Positions 9,001-21,000 of a DNA stretch of 28,783 nucleotides are shown here, piece by piece (positions within the stretch are counted from its first letter, which is position 1; the number at the start of each line of letters is the position of its first letter). The stretch is from Priapulus caudatus (lineage: Eukaryota; Priapulida; Priapulimorpha; Priapulimorphida; Priapulidae). A program made the position numbers and the translations under genes. The notes under the pieces were generated by a model that did not search any database, was not told the DNA's origin, and saw only the letters and a program-made list of their open reading frames with translations. The DNA lies in NCBI RefSeq assembly GCF_000485595.1, contig NW_014577855.1, positions 60,460-89,242 of the forward strand, read 5' to 3'.

Positions 9001-12000
9001 TCTTCTGCCTGATTCCGCCTCTTTTACAGTTGCCGTGTATATTTTAAATAACTTTGCTCTCAACACAATCTTGAGAATGGTGCTATGGAGATGGAATGGT
9101 GGAATGGAGATTGGTGGCTATTAGGAGATGGTGGCTATTTCATAAATGGTTGCTTTACGATACCTTACGCGAACCCACGTACGTAACCAACTGCAGCAGA
9201 GCAACGAGATAATAAAATTCATACTTGGACTAGGTGTGTTGTTGTACGTGCTGCTTTGGGATTTTGAAAAGCCAACATTGATTACCAATCCGATATTTAG
9301 ATGACATTCTTCTTTGCCAACATTCTGCCCTGATGTGCTAGATGGTGTACAGAATATTGGGAGACAGGAAGCTAGGCAACTGATGAAGCACGTACATCAC
9401 GGAGAGGTGTTTTACATAAACCACGTTTGGTCATAACGTAGGGAAGCTTTTATTTAGCTCCACGCTGTATAAAATGTATATAGTTTTTTCCAAACGTTAA
9501 AAACAATATGACACGGTTAAACCTGAGTGATGCGACGAGGCTATACTGCCGTACCGACGAGGTTGTGCCGCACGACCGACGCAATGAGCGACGCAATGAG
9601 CGTGTGCACGTAAATAAACCCTGGTCAACACAATGTAAGGTTCACTATACTACCACTGGCCAAAAGTTAGCTCCACCCACTTCTTATTGATTTTTGGTAT
9701 GCCAATGCTGCTACTGGATTCAGGAACCTGTGCTAACCTGTGCGTCCGAACATCCCACGCACGGTTCTTGAATGCCAACTAAAGTTGTGCGTGAGGTGTT
9801 ATAAATTTTATGCGCACGATTGTGCGTACGCATTTCTTCTTGAATCCGGCGCTGAGATCACTAGTGCATGCTGGGTGGATTTTCCACGGGCCCGTTGGGC
9901 CTTGCTAGTATTAGAAATGCAGGCCCGAGCCTTAAAATTAGCGAGCCTTAACGGGTCTTGGGCCCGTTAGAATTTCGAACCCTGCTTTATATACTCCCCT
10001 CCCTCTTCTATCACACCCAAGGTGAGCTACAGTGTCATTGACAATTTTATTTCCTCAAGTCATTATACCAGCAAAGCAATTCTCAGGGAATTCCACAGTC
10101 CCCAGGGCCAAATGACCAGACATCATGTCAGAGGATGCTAGTGATGTTAAGGAGGAGCAAGGCTCACACACTGTCCCTATTGCAGACTCCTGGCAACTAG
10201 AAGACAGTGCCAATCATGTCAATCATGGCCACTTGGTTTAATGTTTTGGATTGAAAGTCTTTGCATAATGAAAAGTTACCCCTTAGCATCACAGTTCGCT
10301 TCGTATTTTAAATTTGATTTTATGAGCCACACTTCCATGATATAGTTATTTTAGTTCCTGGTTTATAAAGTGTTCTGGTACATTAGATGCACTTTTAAAT
10401 ATAGAATGCAATTTGCAGAACGTTTGACCGCAAGAAAGCCCTCCCCACTAAGGCCGCTACCATGTTTTTACCACTCACTATTAACCTTGCTTAGTATATA
10501 CTACTCAGCTATTATGCTTATGTGTGTAATATTCCATACTGTAACTGAGAAAAACATAGCTAGCCTATATATAACAATATCTGATACACTAACCTTCATC
10601 TTATAGACAATGTAGTGTTCAAAGATGTTTTTCAAACAAACTTCATTACTATTTGCCACAAAATATTGGTCATTCTCAATTTATTTGCTGTAAGTGTAAA
10701 CATTCCATAGAAATAAGGGCTAGTAGATATTGCTATCATTAGTCATGCCACGTTTTGCACATTTGTTTGTTTCCTTGGTTGGCGAGAGTTAATTTGACAT
10801 CCTGCATTCAGTTATCCATCCCCAAACAGTAAGGTCATGTTCATGGGATACTTCGAGGTTGGCTTATTCGTTGTAAACAATGATCCTTGAAAGAAATAGC
10901 ATTCAATTTCAAAGCTCAGTTTTTAGAACTTGCTAGGTGCTTTGCACGTTCATTCAATAACAAAGTAATGTAGAATTCAGAAATGTTTTATAGGTTCGTC
11001 AAGGTGCTGATGGTTGTTGCAAGACATAATACAGGTTGGTAGAAGATAGGGGGTAAACGACAAATTAAGAGAGACGATCGAATATTAATTACTTAGTAGC
11101 AACGATTGGGCCAGTTAGTATGCGACAGTGTGTTAGCGATGTTCGTAATAGGGGATAAAGCTCAGGCAGGTAGCAAATAGGGGTAATAAACATTTAAAGA
11201 TGATAACAGTAAATAATCATTAGCAAGGATAGGATGATTATATCAACCAGTGAAAACTGTATAAAGCTTAAGCCAGAGTAGGCCAACGGATCTATAGTAG
11301 CTAGTCAGGAATGGCGCCTGCATTTGGGTGAGAGCAGTATGCCCACACAGAGGTTGAAAAGGGAAACCTCCCATATAAAGGGAGGTATGATTCGAGGTGT
11401 TAGGTGGAAAGAGAGAAGGAGATACGAGAGAGATGGAGACGTCTTGTCTGTCTGTCTCGCCGTGTGCTATGCCTCTTATTATCTCATGTGCTATCTATGA
11501 TACTTTTATATGTAGATTAAATAATTATAATGTTAACGTGTCCCAGGGTGTGTTCCATCTGTATTCCTCACACTTCAACGTATCCGTTTCTGTCTGTCTG
11601 TCAGAGCAGGAGGGAGGTCGACCTGGCAGGCGGGAGGGAGAAGGGAGAGATGCAGATGCAGTGGAAAAAAGAGGAATGGATGGGGGGGGGAGATTATGCT
11701 TGTGCTCTGTGGAAAGGCAAAGATAACTTGTTACAAAAGCTGCTGCACATTTGTAATTAGTTATATAGGCAACACTGCTTCACATATTCGGCAAAATTTT
11801 AATTTTGGCAGAGTACACCATGCATGTTATGTTCGAATGCTTTTGATATGCTGCCTTTCATCTAAAAGCTCAAATAGTCTTGCCGGTTCTTTCTGCGGGT
11901 CTTGGCACTTGGCACTTATTAAACATGCAAAAATGCCCCTGTCTTTATTTTGCAAACCAAGTCTGTAGTTGTCCCCAGCCTTCTCTACAGAGCAGGTAAT

Positions 12001-15000
12001 TGGCTTCAATATCATAGTTGTTCATCATCAACGACACTTAAAATCTTCCACTTCATAGTGATATTTCACATACCGTTAGCATATCCTAGCTGTCAATGGA
12101 ATCACAAACGAGACTATGAATTTTTGCCCGATTATTTAGAAGTCATCGAAATCTTTAAGCTGATTTCAGCTGCTGTACATATCTTAGCAAGAGTACATAA
12201 TAGAGATCTCTATAAACATTTCTATTATGTACTCTTCATCTTAGCTATCATTTGCATTGCAGCTGTCAGGAATCGAGGGAACATCAACACTAGCTTACCC
12301 TCCTCAAGTGCCTGGCGCCTCAAACATGCATCACCATGGCTACCCCCCATCGGTGGCACCAGTCAATGCCATTCACTACCAGTACTATCCCCACCCATCT
12401 GGATCATCGTCCATCATACACGGAGGCGTTCAGCCATTCCCGTACTACCCGGCTGGTACCACCATCACTGGAGGTTAGTATAAAAACGTTTGTTAATGTT
12501 TGTGAGGATGTGGCATGGTTTACTCGTTTCTAGGTAATGTAGTTAGCAACGTGCTTAAGCAGTTATTTGTAGCCAGGCTTTATAACGTGTGGTGCGTGCG
12601 TTTGTGCTGCACAGGTGTGCCAAATTTTCTTAGGATATTTTTCGAAAAAAAGTCAGGTAATTCTTTGTGATCTTAGACCAGCCTAGTGGTCTGACAGTGG
12701 AGCTTGTCGTACTGGACTCCACACTTATTTTTATGTCGAATACAACATCTGTCACATGCCTTTGTTCTATCAAGTTCACATTGCACTTGATATGTACATA
12801 ATCATGATATGTACACAATTTATTCTTATTGGTTATAATCTTATAGAAACTGGTTCACTTAAGCAAAAAAGACAGTGTGTTTGAACTATTTTTGAACACG
12901 AAGGCATCACGCTGAATAATCTCCACACTATTATCTAGTGATACTGAACTCGTCTGTCTGCTCCAATTAAAATTTCCACCCAGAAGTATAAAGAGGGGTC
13001 TTATTATAATTATTTATCAAATATTTTTTTATGGTCAAAACAACCACTGTTATGGGTGCATAACAAAAGGAAGTAACATTAAGGCCTGTGCTTTTAGTTT
13101 AGGGCCCCCTTTTTTTTAAAGTAATTAATTTTTAAATATATCCAGGAACAAGAAGTCATTCACATGATAAATTATTCTTACCTATTTGTAGGTTCTACTA
13201 GTTACACCCACTCGAAATTCACTCCGAATATATACCATTATAGTACTTAAAACAGTCATTGAAGATTTAATAGCACAGCCACGTTTGGTTGTCCGTACAA
13301 TTAATTTGTAATTGGCAGGTAGATAGAAGTGCATCAGATTCTGTGAAAACTGCATGAGATTCGGTAACATAAGCTATTCTAAACTAGTACTCTGGTTATA
13401 TTCATAGACAAGAGTGAAAAGATATAAAAAAATGCATTGTATGTTTACCCGTCTCTAATCTGTTCTTCGTATCAATTTTGCAAAAGTCATGTGACATCAA
13501 CAATTAATTAGAATTTATCTTGGAATTGCAATCGTTGCATATTATAGTGGGTGTATATAGAAGTACGAGTGTTCTAAACTATGCTTAGCCTTACTGTAAA
13601 CACTTGCTGGTATGCAAGCAATACCACTAAGTATATGTACGGTTGGGAAAGTATGAGAAATAATCAGATTTAAGTTTATTATCTATGTCGCAGCTTTGCC
13701 ATTCGGTGAGGGCACACAGCTTCCGGAGTTCAAGTTTCCACCTCTGCAACTGCCTGTAAGCTCTCAGCTTCCAGCAGCTTCTAGTGCTGACCCATGCCTT
13801 CTTGGGGTAGACCTGCCGGTTTCGCATCTGCCTGCACTGCCGGGGACACAGGCTGCATGTATGACCCTGGGTGCAGTCCAGCTACCCAAGGCAACAATGC
13901 CGAGTAGTCAGCACGTTGCATCCCAGTCATTCACTAGTGCAGGGTTGAGTGTGAAGAGCCTCCTCAGCAGTTCGGCAATAACCAGAAGCGGTGCGTAATA
14001 GTTACATGTCAGCCACGTGATAGTGTAAATCAGTGAGATAGCATGTCAAGGTTTTCTTATTTGCTTGATATATATATATATATATCAGGAGTAGATAATA
14101 GGGAAGGAGTGTGACATCAATAAACAAGGGAAATTCGTCATTTACTAGCCTTATAATACCTACGATTTACTACGCGTAACTCATCCAACTTGAGCTCAAA
14201 TCGTACACAGTACATTCGCCTAGCATCGTGCGAAATCGTTTCCTCGTTTACACAAGCAATCCGGAGATACAGACTAAAACGTACGACACGATTATCCATT
14301 ATTTGGCCATCAATCCAAATCCATTGTCCGCCTCTATTCAAACAAAAGGCAGCTACTAACGCGCTATTGCTAACTCGGCGGGCAATGTGGCTCGCTGGGA
14401 GATTTGAGCCCGATCAGCTGCTGCTGATTGCGGTTGGCGTGTGTGCAGTGGGGGCTGCTGTACGCCGTATGTAGCTGTGTACCGGGTCAAAGGTTATCTC
14501 GCCGAGTGTTGATGTCTAATCTTCCAGCGAGCCAGATGCCTCGCCGAGTGTTGATGCCTAATCTCCCAGCGAGCCAGATGCCTCGCCGAGTTAGCAATAG
14601 CGCGTTAGTAGCTGCCTTTTGTTTGAATAGAGGCGGGCAATGGATTTGGATTGATGGCCAAAGAATGGATAATCGTGTCGTACGTTTTAGTCTGTATCTC
14701 CGGATTGCGGGTGTATACGAGGAAACGATGCTAGGCGAATGTACTGTGTCCAATTTGAGCTCAAGTTGGATGAGTTACGCATAGTAAATCGTAAATTGAA
14801 TCACGTCTCACGTTCATATATTCATGCGTAGTGCACTAAATTGCATTATTACATTAGTGAAAACATGTAATGAAAAAGTAAACTTAACACAGAATACCAC
14901 TCATTATGAACATTCAAGCCCTGCACATGCAATAAAAATTATTCTATATTGGTTTGCTTCCCTCATAAGCTTGCCAGGCATATATGCATGTTTAGATCAA

Positions 15001-18000
15001 GCTAACTCCTCTGGCTAAGGTATCCTCCCACATAGCTAATGGCCCTATCACACCAGCCAGCGTATGCCGGACGTATCAAAAATTTGGTGAATACGCTGGC
15101 GAATAAGTTATGGGTAAGCTTTGTATAAGTTAAGAGCATGCTGAAGCACGCTGGTATACGTCGTAGTACGTCGAGGTAATCGAAAATTTTTGAGCATGCT
15201 CAAAATTTTCCGACGTATGCCAGCGTATGCCCATACGACCCGCATACGCGGGCCATAAGTTGTAGGTAAGTTATGCGATCGTTGACACACGTTACTTGTA
15301 AGTTACTCATAAGTCGAAATACGTCGAGATAATGTCTAGCGTACCCAAAACTTATTTCTAACCTATGAGTAACGTCCTTTGAACCTGTGTGTAACTTATC
15401 TCCAACGCATATTGACGTATGTAGACGTATTTGACATGTTCCGGACGACCACAGAACTTACTGAACGTGTTTCTAACTTACAGCTACCGTATAATGGCGT
15501 ATTGGCAGCATTTAGGGGAATTGGTATATAAAAATGGTATTAGCATGTTGATACCGTGACGGTGATGTTGATACTGCGATGTCTAGTGCGGTTATGATTT
15601 GAATCGTCGAGCGGCAGCCTTTTTATAGGCTACGACACGTGATCGTCGGCGATACGCTGCCGCGCTAGACTATCGTTGGGTATAAGTTGTGAACGCCGGC
15701 AACACACTATAAGCATTCCTTGATATAAGTTATCTATAAGTTATCGAAACGTTCTATATACGTTACTAATACGTTAAGTATACGTCCAACTCGTTATGAA
15801 TACGCTATGTATATGCCCAAAATTTAAAAAAACATCGATAGTTCAGCGTATGCCAGCGTTTTAGAGAAATTTTGATACGTCCGGCATACGCTGGCTAAAT
15901 CGTCAAGGTGTGACAGGGCCATTATATGCCTTGCATCATTAGATCTATTGTATTTTTTTAGGAGATGGGCAAGCACACAGTTTTCAGATACCTCTTCCAG
16001 CTGACTATAAGCCTCCTGTACAAGCAACAGTACCATTAGGGAACACGTCACCAACGACAATCACCAGTCCCGGTTAGTGGGGTGAAGGGAGAGAGGGAGA
16101 ACAAATGCCAAAAGGCAAGCATGCGGGCACGCGAGGAGGAAGGGTGGGAGGGAGGAAAGGAGAAAGTGAGATAATATGTGACCCGTTATAGCCAAATGAG
16201 TCGGATGTCGCACATATAGATTTTACGCTATGTGTGGTTTTTATTATATAGGCATGAAATTTTTGTTTTTGTGTGATTTTAACTAAAATTGATAGCTTAG
16301 AATGTTTTCTATCAGAAAAATCTGGGTGAAATATACATATATTTGATACAAAATAGTAAAATTATATATTTTAAAGAATAAATATATGTATTTATATATT
16401 ATATATATATTTTTTAATATATATTTTATCTTTATTTTTCTCTTTTATATTATAATTGAAGTCGTCATGGCTTTAAAACAGCCAACCTTGCCTTCTGCGG
16501 CAAGTAAATGTGTATATACCTGACGCATTCTTAACTACACAGATTAGTACTATTCTACGTATTTACGTACGAATGGGGGCATTGTACGATGCAGTTTAGA
16601 AACTCGTAAGCCAGGTGGTGGTGGTGGGGAGTTATAGGTAGGAAAAGTGTTTTAGTATTTTGCTAACACACTCGTGTATTATAAAACATGCAGTTTGAAA
16701 ACTATAGTTTCCAGTTTACTTAAGCTAGCCGCACACTATCCGACCCGAGCGCGATTTGAAGGCTTACGATTGGATCGTGATGTTCTAGTTTGGCTCGGGA
16801 GGCTTAAGATTGGCTCGGGAGGCTTAAGATTGGCTCGGGAGGTCATTTTGGCCCAATTCGAATTTTGAATCGGGAGCAGATCGGGTCGGATAGTGTGCGA
16901 GGGCTTACGACGCTACTCGGATAGTGTGCGTGGCCATCCGACCCGATCGACGAGCGCTGAAGAAAATTGACCAATCACAGAGCTGCGCCATGGGAACCGC
17001 ATTCGAATGGAATGGCATTCGAACCTGGGAAACACTCCCGACGCTTAGTACACGCTAAATCCGCTTGGAACGCCACGAGAGTGCCATGGTTTGCGTCAAC
17101 TTTGAGTCGGACAGTGTGCGGTGGCCTCCCGATCAATCGGGATCGGGTCGTATAGTGTGCGGGGGCTTAGTGCTGTGCACAGTGCAAAATCGGATAGTGT
17201 GCGGCTAGCATTAAGAAAATTGAAAATAGATGCCGACACAAAATTGCTTCACTCACCCGTAATACGTATTGCAGTGTCGTTCATCCATTGCGCTCTTGCT
17301 TGCTTGCTCGCCAGCGGTAGGCCCCTTATCCAGCTGATATCTCGGGTGCTGTATCAGCTGCTGTGATCTGTGACATGTTGTACTAATGCGTCGCAGTCAA
17401 CCGTGGTATGCGTGTATGTGTGTCGTCTGGCAAGTGATCAATTTTCTGAATGTCACCGCATAAAACTGCATTGTTCCGTGTGTTATCCGGCAATCGGCCG
17501 AATGGCTGAATCTCACTACCAAAACCTGCATTCCTCCGCCTTCTCCTCCTTGCGTTGTCGTGATCGTATTCTGCTGTTTTTCGCTTCGTCGTGATCGTAT
17601 TCTGCTGTTCTTCCCGTCGTCGATAGCCAGGTCGTACAAGATAAGTTCCGGCTTATATGTGCCTTAGCGGCAACATCATTGTTCGTAGGCACTTCCATAC
17701 GCACTGGTCGTATGGCGAAAACGCCAACACTTCCTTCCTACGGCACAATAGTCCAATAGTCATAGGTTTTCTGTCTTCTTTCTTCCTCTTTAAGTCTTCT
17801 TCTTCATCGTTACAGCTGTCTTCACTGTTTTCTCTCAACTTTCGTGCATCGTATAGTGGTTAGTACCTTGCGTTGTGGCCGCAATAACCCAGGTTCGAAT
17901 CCTGATCACGGCACCAAATTGTAGAGTGGAATATATGGTTCGTAGACAGTAGAACGTAACAGTTGTATAAACGGTGACAATTACAGTTTTATTACTAACA

Positions 18001-21000
18001 CGGAAAGAAACAGTGTACACGTACCGATCAGAGGTTTCCTTCGTCTGTCTCGTTTCTCCCAAAACCCATCCTTTTTAAACCGTAAGCGCGTCCGCCGCGA
18101 CCCGATTAGACTTCCTAATTTATGGCGCGACTAGTGGATATAACGACTGGCCGGCGACTCTGTTTGAGAGGCACCAGGCACCGAGCCTGCTTCATGATGG
18201 CCGTATAACAAAAGGCGTTGCATACTTGTTGAAGTTAATGTGTTTGTAAGATTTTGAAATGCGTTCTGTCCTGCTGAATTATGTGTGCTCTTAAAGTATG
18301 TATTTAATGTCTTCTGTGTCCTTCGCCGCTGTCTCTGCATTTACCTGATTAATTGCCTGGCTAAAGCGCCGTACGTACTACATTGGTCACACTTTAGATT
18401 TTCTCTAATTTCTTCTGATTTGTCAAGGGTTAATTAAGTAACTTCAAATATCCATAACTTTTTTGTTTTATCCTATTCTCAAAATTTTGGGACGAATATG
18501 AAGATAAAAAAAGCAGAGCATCACGTATGATTATCTGGAATTTGAAAAATTGTTTCAAGTGACTCATTTCTCTATAACCGGTCACATATGACCCAAGTAT
18601 ACAGGGAGAAAGCTAAAAAAGCTAATAAAATGTTTTCTTCCAATAGCTGCTAGGACGTACAGGCTATCAACATCCCAGTCACAGGATGGTGAACTTTCTG
18701 ATCATGAACCAAGTGTTGACTTTGTTCCACTCATCCCCCTTCCAGCTGAGGTCAGTTTCTTATTTCAATGTGTCACTTTTCTTGAGCTCAGTTTGCTTCT
18801 TGTCGAGTTAAGTTAGTGTGAGTTTCCATATTTCTGCATGCAAGCTGTTCTCATAGTAGTTGTAGTTTTGCACTACAAACACTGGCTTACCCCACCACTG
18901 ATGATGTATAATTGGCTGTGACGTAATACTACTTTCTAATGTGCTCAAAACAATTACATTTTTAATAAACCTTAATATTTCGGATCGGATGGATTTGGAG
19001 GCATCTAATCACTACATTCTGCAGGTCGAGGTGCTGACAGGTGAGGAAAATGAGGAGATTATGTTTTCTGAAAGAGCCAAGTTGTTCCGTTTCACGGAGA
19101 AGGAGTGGAAAGAGAGAGGAATTGGCATTGTAAAAGTTCTAAAGAGCTCGCAGAAGGGTACAGCCCGTGTGCTCATGAGGCGAGATCAGGTACTGCATGT
19201 AATTTCTGTGAATTTCCTGTCTGATTCTTTCCATGTCTGTTTATTTCATTGTTTAGAGAACATTTTGTTACATTATGTGAGATCGTAAAGTCCCGCTGCC
19301 ATATTGAAACGTCATCAGGTCAAATGATAAGGGGGATAAACATTGCCTCGGCGCGCGCTGCGGAAAATACTTGAAAATCTAAGCGTTTAGCTTCTGTATC
19401 AACACATACATTGCAAAAATATCCCAAATGAGCATAGTTATTTTTAGAAATGTTTCTGTAAGCAGAAAGGCACCCGTGGATTGAAGTACGTATACGAAGT
19501 TATTGAAGATATTTATAGATCTTGCGTTAATTGGAAAAAAATGGTTAAACGGATAAAGATAGAAAAATCCAGAAAACAGGAAAATAATTAAAAAAAGGAT
19601 GGGATTCGATCCACTGACCTTTCAGCCTTGAATTGCGTGCTGTACTCGCTCGGCTATTGGGTGATATTGGAATTATGAATTTGGGATGTGCTATGAATAT
19701 GACGACACTGTGACGTCATTGAGCGAAGAAACAAGCTCAACCAATAGCAGCGCTCACTAGAGCCCTATGTTCTTGATTGACCTAGGAAAAAAAATCACGC
19801 CACCCTCCACTCTAAATATCATAGCCGCCGTGCTGGTGTATACACAAGAAGTTCAAACAATTAATACATGTTGTTTATACGCAGAGGCTACTGGTACAAC
19901 AGCCGTATCTTAATGTCTCGAGGCTACGGGTACGGCAGTCACACTACGCATGCGCTGCAGCCGTATCTTAATGTCTCGAGGCTACGGGTACGGCAGTCAC
20001 ACTACGCATGCGCTGCAGCTGTATCTTAATGTCCCAAGGCTACGGGTACGGCAGTCCCACAAACAAGTACAAACAGTCACCCTATCGGCCTATCCCTAAC
20101 CCAACCCTAACCCTAACCCTAACCCTAACCCTAACCCTAACCCTAGCTCCAATCACAAAAGAGTTCACAAAGCGCACCTGCTCTACATGCGCAAGTGTAG
20201 ATTATTTAACTGAGTCAAACTGACGGAACAGAAACCGTATCGAAATTTTGCCAGTTTGGTGTTATAGATGTTATCAACATCAGTAACTTAGTTCTCTATA
20301 CACTGGGGTGGCATGATCTATACGCTTAGCATACTTGATGCATTTTACTATTTTGTTTGGTAATTGAACAGCTGGGTATAATACTGATTTTATATATTAT
20401 AATTATATATATAAATATATTTTATATATTCCCTATGTTAGGATCACATATTGTAACTAGGGGTAGGCAAGCACATAATCATTAATATACAGAAGTAAGA
20501 GTTGTAGTATCTATGTATTGTCTGAGTTGGATGTATGTATTGTATTTGTCATCCGCGAACAGTCTTGTAACACACATAGTTTTAGATGGGATATCATTTA
20601 TATAGACCAAGAACAAAAGTGTACCTAGCATCGATCCTTGTGGACCACCTCATGTCACTTCAAGAATAGATGAGCGAAGGTCCCCAATTGCAGTATATAG
20701 TGTCCTGTTAGTAAGATAGCGTTTAAACATGTTCTAGAGCTGATTGATCTGTAGTGTTCAAGTTTATATAAAAGTATGTCATGCTACACAGTATCAAATG
20801 CCTTTGAAAGATCAGGAAATATCGCGCAAGTAATTTTGCTGGCAGTCACCTAGAGATTCAAGAAGAGTGTCGTGAATTTCAGAAATTGCCAAGACTGTAG
20901 AATGATTTTTTTTAAATCCAAACTGATTTGGTGAAAGTATATTTGCGCAATTTGCATAACCTTGACAGGCAGTGGAATGACAGTGAGAGAATGTTTTCCT

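Larger units (their letters stand above)
16181..18588. mobile_element. 2.4-kb inverted-repeat element hosting nested insertions
   Basis: TATGTGACCCGTTATAGCCA plus AATGAGTC at the left (about 16181-16208) is the near-perfect reverse complement of GACTCATTTCTCTATAACCG plus GTCACATA at the right (about 18561-18588). Within these ends lie an AT-rich block, the TTAA-flanked element and the LTR remnant. The host element may originally have been short and expanded by nested insertions. It occupies nearly all of intron 6. No transposase was recognised. Confidence 0.65.

Noticed and set aside
10050-10215. Possible extra nucleoporin exon in intron 3 (polar, Gln/Ser-rich reading)
   Set aside because: Codon phases of exons 3 and 4 already join without it, and no convincing pair of splice sites keeps an open frame.
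14190-14784. Plus- and minus-strand frames of 88-118 codons around the foldback element
   Set aside because: Their products are mirror images generated by the inverted arms, with no known domain.
17843-17916. Functional tRNA-His gene
   Set aside because: The 5' acceptor strand is broken and has an extra base, CCA is encoded in the DNA, and the position three bases from an LTR end on the other strand is better explained as a primer-binding site.
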